NCBI RefSeq assembly: GCF_014200595.1
Contig: NZ_JACHCG010000002.1
Location: 697,343-761,342, forward strand
Length of the DNA stretch: 64,000 bases
Origin: Pedobacter cryoconitis
Lineage (GTDB): Bacteria > Bacteroidota > Bacteroidia > Sphingobacteriales > Sphingobacteriaceae
Direction of reading: 5' to 3'
The position numbers were made by a program, and so were the translations under genes. A model generated the notes under the pieces. The model saw only the letters and a list, made by a program, of their open reading frames with translations, was not told the DNA's origin and ran no database searches. Positions 1-8,677 of this stretch are shown in pieces. Numbering within the stretch: the stretch's first letter is position 1; every line of letters begins with the position of its first letter.

Positions 1-1200
1 TCGTATTTCGTGGCTCATATTGGCCAGAAACATTTCCTTTGCCTGGGTGGAAGCTTCGGCCTGCTCCTTAGCATTGATCAGCTCAAGTTCAAGTCCCTTT
101 TGTTGTGTAATATCGAGGTGTATCCCAATTGAACCCACTAAGACTGCATTGTCATTATATCTGGGAGCGGCACTGATCAGCCACCATCTTTTTTTTCCGT
201 TTTTATGATTTACTGAAACTTCATAGGTATCCGAGATGCCCTGTTTTCTAAGTTCATTTTTTTGTTGAATTTTTCTTTTCGTTTCTTCATTTAGAATTAA
301 TACATCTGAAGCTTTTCTTTTCATTAATTCTGTCTGAGTGAAGCCACTCATGGAGCAGAAACTATCATTGGCATATTGTATAATCTCATTGTTGTCTACT
401 TCGATTAACCCAAGGTTCATATTGGCGATTATTCCTCTATATTTTTCTTCATTAATCTTTAAGGCCTGTTCGGCAAGCTTTCTTTCAGTAATGTCTGTAT
501 GGGTACCAACAATTCGTTCAGGAGATTTATCTTTTGTAAAAGCAATGACCATACCCCGGTCTAATATCCATAAATAGTGCCCATCTTTATGTCTTAACCT
601 GAACTCACGCTGATGACTTAATATTTTTCCTTCCGCATAATCCTGATCGATTTTATTAACGAGCTCGAGGTCATCAGGATGAATGCGATTAAACCACTCA
701 GAAGTCTCATTTTTAAATTCCTCATCTGTATAGCCTAACATTTTTTTGTATTGTTTGGAAAAAAAAACTTCCTGATTTTGAAAGTTATATTCCCATACGC
801 CGTCACCTGCACCTTCTAAAGCAAATTGCCATAAGCCTTCGCTTGATTTTAATGCCGCTTCACTCTTCTTTCTCTGGTTAATCTCATCATGAAGTTGCTG
901 CGCTATCATTAACAGATCATCGGAATCTTTTTCTGTTTCTGAACCAAAAAAACCTACGGCAGACTTTAATTTTTCGACAGATAATTTTTTTACTTCGAGT
1001 TCATGTTTCAATTTGCTGTTTAGTGTTACATACTGCTCTTCACTAATATGAAAAGCCCGTTCAGCTAATTCTGTTTCTCTTTCTAAAGTTGTATAGGAGT
1101 CGTTGATGATAGATAGGAAGATAAGTATGGCTGGGTTAGAAGATAATTCTTCAGGCAGGTATTTTTTTATTTGACGGGATAACAGTTTATGGTAATTCAT
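1..1200 (-). CDS. PAS-domain sensor histidine kinase, C-terminus cut by window edge
   Basis: The frame reads from an ATG at 1200 to the window edge, 400 codons. No transmembrane segment is visible, so it is probably a cytoplasmic sensor. After a helical N-terminus (about 1-110) come two PAS domains with PAC-like tails, roughly 118-245 and 250-370. The first ends in THTDITER and the second in HLDITQQK. The last residues seen are NMSHEIR, the phospho-acceptor H-box, with His398. The ATPase domain and anything after it lie outside the window. Its start overlaps the end of the FIST gene by 14 nt, so the two are translationally linked. The nearby NtrC-type regulator is the obvious candidate partner (inference). 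It could be a hybrid kinase if a receiver follows. Confidence 0.9.
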   Translation of the reverse strand, partial: MNYHKLLSRQIKKYLPEELSSNPAILIFLSIINDSYTTLERETELAERAFHISEEQYVTLNSKLKHELEVKKLSVEKLKSAVGFFGSETEKDSDDLLMIAQQLHDEINQRKKSEAALKSSEGLWQFALEGAGDGVWEYNFQNQEVFFSKQYKKMLGYTDEEFKNETSEWFNRIHPDDLELVNKIDQDYAEGKILSHQREFRLRHKDGHYLWILDRGMVIAFTKDKSPERIVGTHTDITERKLAEQALKINEEKYRGIIANMNLGLIEVDNNEIIQYANDSFCSMSGFTQTELMKRKASDVLILNEETKRKIQQKNELRKQGISDTYEVSVNHKNGKKRWWLISAAPRYNDNAVLVGSIGIHLDITQQKGLELELINAKEQAEASTQAKEMFLANMSHEIR

Positions 1201-2329
1201 AAAAAGAAGTTATAGTCATGGTCTGGTTATGTAATTGACAATCCCCACCTTCATTAAATGGCGATATTTCTCCATAGGCATAAAAACCTGCAATAGGAGT
1301 CTTATTTTCAAATATTTCACTTACAGCCTCCACTTCCTCTTCTGCACGGGAACCCAGAATCAGCTTACGGCCAACACAGCTGATCAGCAAAGAGAAGTCG
1401 GGATTGGGTTTTCCGAAAGGGATGGTTTTTTGAGCAGCAATAGCTGCCGCCGCGGTCAATTTATCAAAATTACCTCTCATAAACTTTACTTTTGATCCGA
1501 CAGGTACATCTCCGGCAAATGTCATGCTTTTGAGGGTTTCATCAATTGATAAAATAGTTCGGACAACGGGTTTCTCAATTCCAGGTATAGTTACTGAAAG
1601 TGGAAATAGCAGAGATGCGCCAGGAAGATTTTCTATTTCGGGACCTAAATACTTTTTATATAATTCAAGTGCATTTTCATGATCAATTTCATACAAAACA
1701 TTTGCTTTAGATTTGGTGATTTCTTTCTCAAGTCCAAACATATCCCACCCCCCTTCTGAGCCGTGAGTAACTAATAAGTTTTTTCCGTAGAAGCCAATAA
1801 CAACAATCTGGCCTTCTGATGGTGATTTATTTAACCCAAGCAAGGTGGATTTAAAATTGGGTCCATCACCCGCCAGACCGCCGGTAATCAGTACTTTATT
1901 TCCTGTGGCTTTGTTAAGTCCTTTCACGAGTTCACTTCCGTTAACCAGGCTACCATCAGAAAAAACCATAAGATAACAAAGCTCTTCTTTTGGAAGATTA
2001 TCAATTAATTTTGCAGCAGCACTGTAACTATCCGGGAAATCCTGAATGGATACTGAGGATGTTTTGAGCACGGTGTTTTCAAATTCCAGTGCAACACATA
2101 TTATAGATTGATCCTGGACGTTTTGCTGATATATTTCTCCGGCGGTACTGCATATCATAAGCTCAGCATTAGGAAACTCAATGTGCAAACTTTGATAAAT
2201 ATTCGTTTCCTCAATCCTTTCTTTACCTGCAAAACATAACACAAGTCGTATCTGATTAGGTTTAACGATAGGATAGGATGGATGCTGTTGCCATTTATTA
2301 TCTAAAAACTGAAACGATGATGCATTCAT
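1187..2329 (-). CDS. FIST domain signal-transduction protein
   Basis: A 380-residue soluble protein with the FIST N / FIST C architecture. The N-terminal half carries the CSTAGEI and GGLAGDG motifs of FIST N. The C-terminal half ends in GFYAYGEISPF and a conserved 'LHNQTMT' segment, as in FIST C. FIST domains are predicted small-ligand sensors that work beside kinases, cyclases or chemoreceptors. Here it lies directly ahead of and overlaps a PAS histidine kinase, so it probably supplies that kinase with an intracellular signal. A sigma-54-like promoter and an upstream palindrome precede it. The ligand is unknown. Confidence 0.88.
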   Translation of the reverse strand: MNASSFQFLDNKWQQHPSYPIVKPNQIRLVLCFAGKERIEETNIYQSLHIEFPNAELMICSTAGEIYQQNVQDQSIICVALEFENTVLKTSSVSIQDFPDSYSAAAKLIDNLPKEELCYLMVFSDGSLVNGSELVKGLNKATGNKVLITGGLAGDGPNFKSTLLGLNKSPSEGQIVVIGFYGKNLLVTHGSEGGWDMFGLEKEITKSKANVLYEIDHENALELYKKYLGPEIENLPGASLLFPLSVTIPGIEKPVVRTILSIDETLKSMTFAGDVPVGSKVKFMRGNFDKLTAAAAIAAQKTIPFGKPNPDFSLLISCVGRKLILGSRAEEEVEAVSEIFENKTPIAGFYAYGEISPFNEGGDCQLHNQTMTITSFYELP

Positions 2330-2353
2330 GATGTTGCTATTTCCTTAGATAAA

Positions 2354-2369
2354 TACGATTATTATGCCA
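2354..2369 (-). promoter_or_regulatory. Sigma-54-like promoter of the FIST-kinase operon
   Basis: Read on the minus strand the element is TGGCATAATAATCGTA. The -24 box TGGCA matches the sigma-54 consensus. The -12 box TCGTA keeps the T and the G at the right spacing but lacks the usual GC. The FIST start codon is 25 nt downstream of the element. The same imperfect pattern recurs at three other places in this locus, which is the main support. Confidence 0.55.
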
Positions 2370-2431
2370 AAGGGGTTTTTTGTGGCTAATTATCTTGTTT
2401 TCAGTGTTTTGTTGAATTTGTTTCTTGTGCT

Positions 2432-2452
2432 AAATTCCAAAAAATGGAATTT
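2432..2452. promoter_or_regulatory. Palindromic activator site ATTCCA-N5-TGGAAT (site 1)
   Basis: A perfect inverted repeat with 8-bp arms, AAATTCCA and TGGAATTT, around five A residues. It overlaps the stop codon of the NtrC-type regulator gene. Its centre lies 75 bp upstream of the -24 GG of the FIST promoter. The same core appears ahead of three other promoters at 6270, 11911 and 18989/19010. It is probably the binding site for the Fis-type helix-turn-helix of the adjacent regulator (inference). Confidence 0.65.
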
Positions 2453-3797
2453 ATTCCAGTTCTCCCGCTTTAATCATATTATAAATAGTGCTTTTGCCAA
2501 TGTCCAGAACTTTTGCTGTAACGATCACATCGTGGTTATATTTTTTTAAATAAAAACGTATAATATCCTGGTTATGATCTTTTAAAGTTTTTTCTTCGGT
2601 AATTAAAATATCATCTCTGCGTATGGTATTAAATGTGATATCTTCCGGTTTGATTTCATTTTGACTGCACATAACTACAGCAAGGTCAATAATTGCTTTA
2701 AGTTCCCGCACATTTCCAGGATAAGTATATTTTAGTAATTTGTCCTTTGCAGAATTTGACATATTAATATTACCCAATTTGTTGGCTGTTGAAAATTCAT
2801 CGATAAAATATTTAGCCAGAATCAACACGTCATTATCACGGAATCTCAATGGAGGTAGCTCTATTGGCAAACCCATGATCCGATAATAAAGATCCTCACG
2901 AAAATTTCCTTTCTTTACTTCCTCTGCTAAATTTTTATGTGTGGCAATGATCAGACGGGCATCAAATTTAATCGTTTCATTTCCTCCAACACGTGTAACT
3001 TCTCTTTCCTGAATTACCCTTAATATTTTACTTTGCACATTCAGGTCAAGTTCTGCGATTTCGTCAAGGAAGATCGTTCCGCCATCTGCTTCTTCGAATT
3101 TACCCGCTTTACGGGCATTCGCCCCGGTAAAAGCACCTTTCTCATAGCCAAACAATTCACTCTCTACAAGCTCCCGGGGTATGGCTGCCATATTAACGGC
3201 AACAAATTTTCTCTTACTCCGAAGGCTGTTATAATGGATTGCTTTTGCAACGACTTCTTTTCCAGTGCCTGTTTCTCCGGTAATGGAAATATTGATATTT
3301 GTTTTGGTCGCCTTTTCCATTAAACCAAATATGTTTTTGATGGCAGTACTTTGACCGATAATAGTTTTTTCAAATGAAAATTTTTGCCCCAGTTCTTCCC
3401 TCAGGTATTGTACCTCTTTTTTCAAAGATTGATTTTCACGGATCCTGATAATACTGTTCCATAACAGATCTTTGGTAGATTCATCTTTTACCAGGTAATC
3501 TGAAACACCCATTTTAAGAAGATCAACAGCTGTAGTAATATTTTCCTGCGAACTGATCACGATGACAGGGACATCTGGCAGAATTCTACGTATATTTTTA
3601 TAAAATTTATCTCCGGTAGTATCGGGCAAAGAAAAGTCAATACTAATCAAATCCGGGTTTAGATGTAAGTTTTTAATACAATCTTCTCCCGTTAAAAATC
3701 TGGTCACCTGATAGTCCGGATTGAGAGAGAGATGATAATCCAGGATTTCTCCATACCAGGGATCATCTTCCACGACGAAAATTCGATAATTTTCCAT
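2451..3797 (-). CDS. NtrC-family sigma-54-dependent response regulator
   Basis: A 448-residue activator with complete architecture. The receiver domain is about 1-120, with acidic pocket E10/D11/D12, phospho-acceptor D54 and K104. The AAA+ domain is about 145-380, with Walker A GETGTGKE at 174-181, the sigma-54 contact loop GAFTGA at 221-226 and Walker B TIFLDE at 241-246. A Fis-type helix-turn-helix sits at the extreme C-terminus (VLDIGKSTIYNMI). The intact GAFTGA loop means it should drive RpoN promoters. Four sigma-54-like promoters with a shared palindrome lie in the surrounding exopolysaccharide locus, so this is the probable local activator. PrsR of the PEP-CTERM exopolysaccharide systems is a functional analogue. 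Confidence 0.95.
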   Translation of the reverse strand: MENYRIFVVEDDPWYGEILDYHLSLNPDYQVTRFLTGEDCIKNLHLNPDLISIDFSLPDTTGDKFYKNIRRILPDVPVIVISSQENITTAVDLLKMGVSDYLVKDESTKDLLWNSIIRIRENQSLKKEVQYLREELGQKFSFEKTIIGQSTAIKNIFGLMEKATKTNINISITGETGTGKEVVAKAIHYNSLRSKRKFVAVNMAAIPRELVESELFGYEKGAFTGANARKAGKFEEADGGTIFLDEIAELDLNVQSKILRVIQEREVTRVGGNETIKFDARLIIATHKNLAEEVKKGNFREDLYYRIMGLPIELPPLRFRDNDVLILAKYFIDEFSTANKLGNINMSNSAKDKLLKYTYPGNVRELKAIIDLAVVMCSQNEIKPEDITFNTIRRDDILITEEKTLKDHNQDIIRFYLKKYNHDVIVTAKVLDIGKSTIYNMIKAGELE

Positions 3798-3858
3798 AAG
3801 AGCTTTTCTCTAAATTACAGAATTTATCTTAAACTATGAGGTCAGGCAACAATTTGTT

Positions 3859-4944
3859 TTAATTGGCAATTTCCATTTTTTTTATGAAACGGTACCAACG
3901 GTAAAAATGAGTCATTAATTGTAAGGTGTAAATATAAATGATGACTATAAAGACCTGACTTATAATGACCCAGGCGATGCTGAATAAACAAATTGCAGCA
4001 GTTGAGAACAGGATGAGGACGAGCTGAAGTCTTATGATTTTTGTAGTCGCATTGGAATGCATGAGGTGGTGATGAATCAACAGGTGGTGAAGGTGTGTTT
4101 TATCGGCAGAAAATGCAGATTTTCCTTTCCACATTCTGGTCAGATAGACCCTTATTGAATCTAATACCGGAACCATGCAGCAGGCGGTGATCAGCACAAT
4201 AAAAACAGGAGCCAGGTGAAGTGTTTCTGATTGCGCAGATTGTATGAAATAAATCCCTGATGTTGAAACGATAAATCCGATTGTTAATGACCCGCTGTCA
4301 CCCATAAATACTTTGGCAGGTTTCCAGTTATATTTTAAGAATACCGATAATGCGGCAGCAAGTGGCAATAAAAGCAGCAGCCATTCTTCGTGATGGGATA
4401 CTATACTCATTACAATAAGTACCAGTATATTAATTATCCCTAAACTTCCCACTAACCCGTCAATGCCATCAATAAGGTTAAAAGCATTGACCACACCCAT
4501 AATGATCAGTACAGTTAAAAAATATTGGGCTGATTCCGGTAGCTCATGTATTCCCATAAATCCATAAAGTGATGTCAGTCTTATCCCTGCCAGAGCAATT
4601 ACAATTGCACAACCCAGCTGCACAATTAAGCGGAGTTTAACTGGCAAGTCCCAGCGGTCATCTAAAAGGCCAGTAACCATAAGTATAATCAGTGTAATGT
4701 ATATCATCTTATGCGTGATGATGAAGGACCATAATATCCCGGAAAATAACGCAGGCATAAGCAGGCAAAGTACAATAACAAATCCACCTATTGCAGGAAC
4801 AGGACTGGTGTGCACCTTCCTGTTATTAGGTTTGTCAACCAGACCAAGATATGGGCTCAATTTAATCATAGCCGGAAAGAATAAGATTGCTGAGGCAATA
4901 GATAGCAAAATAACCGGGACAAAATCTAAAAGGATAGTTTTCAT
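3859..4944 (-). CDS. WecA/MraY-family undecaprenyl-phosphate sugar-1-phosphate transferase
   Basis: A polytopic inner-membrane enzyme of 361 residues and about 10-11 membrane segments. It should load the first sugar-1-phosphate (GlcNAc or a related N-acetylhexosamine) onto undecaprenyl phosphate. Family motifs are present: D95-D96 in the LLDDRWD loop, NLIDGIDG at 156-163, GDSGS at 215-219 and the His-rich cytoplasmic loop THLHHLLIHHH. It is the most promoter-distal polysaccharide gene and follows a DUF1972 glycosyltransferase after 20 nt, so the two probably form one operon that starts the repeat unit. The exact sugar cannot be read from sequence. Confidence 0.9.
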   Translation of the reverse strand: MKTILLDFVPVILLSIASAILFFPAMIKLSPYLGLVDKPNNRKVHTSPVPAIGGFVIVLCLLMPALFSGILWSFIITHKMIYITLIILMVTGLLDDRWDLPVKLRLIVQLGCAIVIALAGIRLTSLYGFMGIHELPESAQYFLTVLIIMGVVNAFNLIDGIDGLVGSLGIINILVLIVMSIVSHHEEWLLLLLPLAAALSVFLKYNWKPAKVFMGDSGSLTIGFIVSTSGIYFIQSAQSETLHLAPVFIVLITACCMVPVLDSIRVYLTRMWKGKSAFSADKTHLHHLLIHHHLMHSNATTKIIRLQLVLILFSTAAICLFSIAWVIISQVFIVIIYIYTLQLMTHFYRWYRFIKKMEIAN

Positions 4945-4964
4945 GAGATGAGGATTAATTTAAA

Positions 4965-6179
4965 TTATCTTTTTTCATAAAAGTGCACTGTGGACTGCAA
5001 ATGACCCAATTCAAGTTCAAGCAATCTTTTTTTGTTCAGTAATGTTGTAAAACTGGATGTTAATTTCTTTTTCTCAGAAGTCCGGATTACTTCAATAATC
5101 ATATATTCATATTTATCCGCAATCAGTTTCCAGGTATATCTCCTGTTTGCAATCTCTTTCATTACAAGCGCGGACTGTTTAAGGTCCTTTATGGTTTTCC
5201 CTTTAATCAGCGTGATGAGTTCATTCATAGTGCTGAAGTACATTGCTTTACCTTCTGTAGTGGTTTTATTATAAGCTACTCCGTATGCGATTACCGGCAA
5301 ACCCAGAAACATGGCTTCAACAAGTGATGGATTTGTACCGCCAGCGCTGTGCCCATGTATGTAAACATAGCAGTTACTTCTTAAAACATCCAGTGCCTGC
5401 TGCTCATAAATAGGGTCAAGCAAAATGATGTTCGGAAAATTGCCATATTGATTTTTCATCTCTATGCCGTAGTCGCTGTTATTCCAGTTTCCAACTATGA
5501 CCAGTATATGTTTTGGGAGCATAGAAAAGGCTTTAAGTACCATATCTATGTTGTTTTCAGGTTCAATTCTACAAACCTTAAATGCATAAGGCATTTTTAA
5601 AAACGGATAATTCTTTTTGTCCGCATCCGTCGAATTTATATTGATGGTATGATCTGCACCGTATTCTATGATATTACTTAAGGTTTTGTACCGGATGGCA
5701 GTATAATCCTGAATAGATTCATTATCTGCAATATCTGCGTGGGAGGATTTAACTGCAATCCATTCAGCCATCCAAAGATATAAACGGCCTATTTTACTCC
5801 ATTTATTACGTTTCCATTCTATACCATCAATGGAAATCAAAATCTTTTTGTTGGTGAAAAATCTGACAAACGGAAGTATAAATCCCCCGCTAACACCCAG
5901 AATTAACAGTACATCGGCATAAAATATTGCATGTAAAATACTGATGCAGTCATATATTATGCTCTGAATTCCATTTGCTTTAAAAGGTAAATATAACAGC
6001 CTGGCATTTTTATATATTTTTACCCGCTCTTGTTTAGGATATGATTTAGAGGAGCAATAAACCGAAATGTCCCATTTGCTTCCTAAATGCTCTACCAGGT
6101 GTTCTGCAAGAGTTTCAAAGCCACCATATTTTGCAGGTAAGCCTACTGTACCGATTATGGCAATTTTTTTATTTTTCAT
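4965..6179 (-). CDS. DUF1972-type family 1/4 glycosyltransferase
   Basis: A 404-residue GT-B enzyme whose N-terminus (IIGTVGLPAKYGGFETLAEH) is the DUF1972 signature found in rhamnosyl- and related transferases of surface polysaccharide loci. The C-terminal glycosyltransferase half contains the nucleotide-sugar binding region G-G-T-N-P-S-L-V-E-A-M at about 290-300. It probably adds an early sugar to the lipid-linked unit made by the WecA-type gene 20 nt downstream. A sigma-54-like promoter ends 22 nt before its start codon, so this gene appears to open its own transcription unit. Donor and acceptor are unknown. Confidence 0.88.
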   Translation of the reverse strand: MKNKKIAIIGTVGLPAKYGGFETLAEHLVEHLGSKWDISVYCSSKSYPKQERVKIYKNARLLYLPFKANGIQSIIYDCISILHAIFYADVLLILGVSGGFILPFVRFFTNKKILISIDGIEWKRNKWSKIGRLYLWMAEWIAVKSSHADIADNESIQDYTAIRYKTLSNIIEYGADHTININSTDADKKNYPFLKMPYAFKVCRIEPENNIDMVLKAFSMLPKHILVIVGNWNNSDYGIEMKNQYGNFPNIILLDPIYEQQALDVLRSNCYVYIHGHSAGGTNPSLVEAMFLGLPVIAYGVAYNKTTTEGKAMYFSTMNELITLIKGKTIKDLKQSALVMKEIANRRYTWKLIADKYEYMIIEVIRTSEKKKLTSSFTTLLNKKRLLELELGHLQSTVHFYEKR

Positions 6180-6201
6180 GGTGTACTGTTTCTAAATACT
6201 T

Positions 6202-6217
6202 TTCATTTTCCGGGCCA
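6202..6217 (-). promoter_or_regulatory. Sigma-54-like promoter of the DUF1972 glycosyltransferase unit
   Basis: Minus-strand element TGGCCCGGAAAATGAA. The -24 box matches TGGCACG at six of seven positions. The -12 box ATGAA keeps the TG at the correct spacing. The predicted start of transcription is about 12 nt before the ATG at 6179. A palindrome is centred 63 bp upstream of the -24 GG. Confidence 0.55.
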
Positions 6218-6252
6218 AATCTATAATGTGCCGTTTATTAGTGTTTTGAGCA

Positions 6253-7413
6253 TTATTTTGTGACTTGGAATTCCATTTTTTGGACTAATATTCCATCTGA
6301 TGTTACCTCTGTTGTTTTTTTAACAACGTAAAAGCAAAGGCTGATCTGGTTACTGAAAGCTTGTTGAGAGAATTTTTCTGCTTTTTTTCTGGCCGCTTCA
6401 GCTAATTTATTGTAATAACTTTGATTAGAGGAGAGCTTTACTATTGCCCAAACGACCTCATGAATATTGGCAACATCAATTTGTAAACCCTCTATTTCGT
6501 TTTCTACAACTTCAGTAATTCCGCCAATAGGAGGAACGATTGAGGGCAAGCCATAGACCATGCCTTCAAGAATTGTCATTCCAAAGGTTTCTACCCACTG
6601 TTGAGGCCTTGATAAGTTGACAATTAGGTCTGCATTTAAATAAAAGTTGCTGGTATCTTTCTGAACAGGGTATATCAGGCAATTTGGAGGAACATCTATT
6701 GCTAATTTAAAAGCATTAGTTTCTTCCACAGATGCATTTAAAACTAACCTGAACTCTAAGAAATAAAGTTTCTCAGCAATCTTAACAAATTCATATATGC
6801 CTTTGTATGCTTTTGCAGAGCAAAGCATAAGTATTGTAAATTTACGTTCGGGGCGTTCCTTAGTTCTTAATGCCGCGTTTTTCAGAAATGTGTCGGGTAA
6901 AGCATTGTAAATTACGGTTGTTTTTTCCTCTGCAAAATCAAATTGAGTTTTTACATAATTGGAAACAAACAACAATTCATCAGCGGAGAATTTGGCTGCC
7001 TTAACTAATAGTGTTTTAAATAGGGCAGGAGTAATGCTTACCTCATGCACATGGTAAACCACCTTTGTACGTGCAAATACACCAGCAAGTGCTGCCCCAA
7101 AGGGGAGTAACGTATTGATATATACCGTGTCTTCTCTTCTTAAAAATAACAACAGGCGGCTAAAAAGACTAAGTTGTGCCCATATATAAAAAGTCAGCGT
7201 AATGAACTTATTGCGATGCCACTTGTAGAAAATGGAATGTGTAGTGATGCCTTCTATGTTACTCAATATGCCATTTCCAGATGGTGTGGCAGTGTATAAG
7301 TGAACTTCGAAATTTTGCTTTAAAACTTCAAGTGCTTGTCTGAGTACCATTGGACTACCACTAAAGTCATTGAGCATATGAACTGCGATAATTCTTTTTT
7401 TAGGTGTATTCAT
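6253..7413 (-). CDS. GT4-family glycosyltransferase
   Basis: A 386-residue GT-B glycosyltransferase. The N-terminal acceptor-binding half starts at IIAVHMLNDFSGSP. The C-terminal half has the family EX7E-like donor site, ETFGMTILEGMVYGLPSIVP, at about 283-302, with its first and last acidic residues. It shares 14 nt with the upstream glycosyltransferase and should be co-translated with it. Its 3' end carries a copy of the regulatory palindrome (6270-6286) that serves the next unit. Sugar specificity cannot be inferred. Confidence 0.88.
   Translation of the reverse strand: MNTPKKRIIAVHMLNDFSGSPMVLRQALEVLKQNFEVHLYTATPSGNGILSNIEGITTHSIFYKWHRNKFITLTFYIWAQLSLFSRLLLFLRREDTVYINTLLPFGAALAGVFARTKVVYHVHEVSITPALFKTLLVKAAKFSADELLFVSNYVKTQFDFAEEKTTVIYNALPDTFLKNAALRTKERPERKFTILMLCSAKAYKGIYEFVKIAEKLYFLEFRLVLNASVEETNAFKLAIDVPPNCLIYPVQKDTSNFYLNADLIVNLSRPQQWVETFGMTILEGMVYGLPSIVPPIGGITEVVENEIEGLQIDVANIHEVVWAIVKLSSNQSYYNKLAEAARKKAEKFSQQAFSNQISLCFYVVKKTTEVTSDGILVQKMEFQVTK
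6270..6286. promoter_or_regulatory. Palindromic activator site ATTCCA-N5-TGGACT (site 3)
   Basis: ATTCCA, five T residues, then TGGACT: one mismatch from the palindrome seen at 2434 and 11911. It sits inside the last codons of a glycosyltransferase gene, where palindrome conservation is not expected for coding reasons. Its centre is 63 bp upstream of the -24 GG of the next promoter. Additional half sites (TGGAATTCCA at 6266-6275 and ATTCCAT at 6290-6296) flank it. Confidence 0.5.
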
Positions 7414-8677
7414 TGCTGTAAGTTTTAAGATTAACGGTTTTTATATTTAATACTTTGGAATAAACATCTTTTAGCATTTCACCGCGTATATTCCAGTTAA
7501 GCAGACTTTCGTAACGTCTGTTTACGAGTTCTCTTTCTGATGCCATAAACGTAGGATCAACCATTAGTGAGGCTAAGTGACCTGCAAGTCTTTGTACCGT
7601 ATCGCTATAATCCCCATAAGGAACAATCAACTTTGATAACGGCGGTACTAATTCGCCCGGGCCGCAGTTTTGTAAGCAAACTACTGGTAACCCATAACTC
7701 ATTGCTTCGGGAATAACCATTCCTGCGCCTTCATGCGAAGGGAACAAGAATACTGATGCCGACGCATAAATTTCTTTTAAATTTTCTCGTGGTAACCACT
7801 CTACAAATGTCACCACTTGTCCGATTTTTTCAGCAATGACCAGATCTTGTAGCATTTTTTTTAGAGGTCCTGTACCAATTAAGGTAAGTTTTGCTTTTTT
7901 GCGATCAGAAAGAGTTAAATGCTTATAGAACTCAGCGAAACTCCTGATCGTTAAATCAAAGCCTTTAAGCGGTACAAATCTTCCCACAGAAATTACGTGG
8001 AATGATCTGTTATTTTTTTCAAAGAGAGACGCTTGTTCTTGTTCGGCTGCAACGGATGGGTGAATGATGAAATTTTCTTTTAACCGGAGGTGTTTGACAG
8101 CTTCGGAATTCATACAGATAATCATATCTGCTTTTGTCTTACACAGATAAAGAAAGGGGTCAAAGTACCAGAATATGTTTTTTAAAATCCATAAAGCTCT
8201 GTCTTTATAGTAAGCTGCCTTGCCATAAACAGGCAATAGATAGACTTTTGGTGTTTTAGGATGATGGCCTACATGTCCCCATACCATTGGCTTTCCCAGT
8301 ATCCAGAGAAAGGAGGGAGTCCAGTCATTATGGAAATTTAAGTTGTGAACGATATCTGCATCATATTTTTTCCATTTTAACCACAAAGCAACAGTAAGCT
8401 GCCATCCATAGTAATAAAGCATGCTTAAAACAGGCCCTTTTTTCCAGCGGATGGTCCATTCCGGCCAGTCAAAAAATAGAAATGATAATCTTGAAAATAT
8501 TATATTAAGCTCTTTATGTTCTGTTATATACTGCTCAATCGCTCCACGGTTATTTTTGCGTGTTACAACGATCACTTCCTGATAGCGTCCTGCCTGCATG
8601 ATCATATTCCATCCCATAGCATCTTCCGAACCTTTATAAGGATTTACGGCATAAGCAGTGATAAGTATCTTTTTCAT
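7400..8677 (-). CDS. GT4-family glycosyltransferase
   Basis: A 425-residue GT-B enzyme of the family-4 type. The N-terminal half opens with ITAYAVNPYKGSEDAMGWN. The donor half contains VGRFVPLKGFDL, with the usual phosphate-binding Gly-Arg, and the acidic site HEGAGMVIPEAMSYGLPVV near 330-350. It overlaps the acyltransferase ahead of it by 4 nt (ATGA type) and the glycosyltransferase behind it by 14 nt, a tightly packed operon. It should add one sugar of the exopolysaccharide repeat on the cytoplasmic face. Sugar unknown. Confidence 0.88.
   Translation of the reverse strand: MKKILITAYAVNPYKGSEDAMGWNMIMQAGRYQEVIVVTRKNNRGAIEQYITEHKELNIIFSRLSFLFFDWPEWTIRWKKGPVLSMLYYYGWQLTVALWLKWKKYDADIVHNLNFHNDWTPSFLWILGKPMVWGHVGHHPKTPKVYLLPVYGKAAYYKDRALWILKNIFWYFDPFLYLCKTKADMIICMNSEAVKHLRLKENFIIHPSVAAEQEQASLFEKNNRSFHVISVGRFVPLKGFDLTIRSFAEFYKHLTLSDRKKAKLTLIGTGPLKKMLQDLVIAEKIGQVVTFVEWLPRENLKEIYASASVFLFPSHEGAGMVIPEAMSYGLPVVCLQNCGPGELVPPLSKLIVPYGDYSDTVQRLAGHLASLMVDPTFMASERELVNRRYESLLNWNIRGEMLKDVYSKVLNIKTVNLKTYSNEYT

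Noticed and set aside
6287..6297. A second half-site ATTCCAT beside the site at 6270
   Set aside because: Only a half site and within coding sequence; noted with site 3 but not counted as a separate site.
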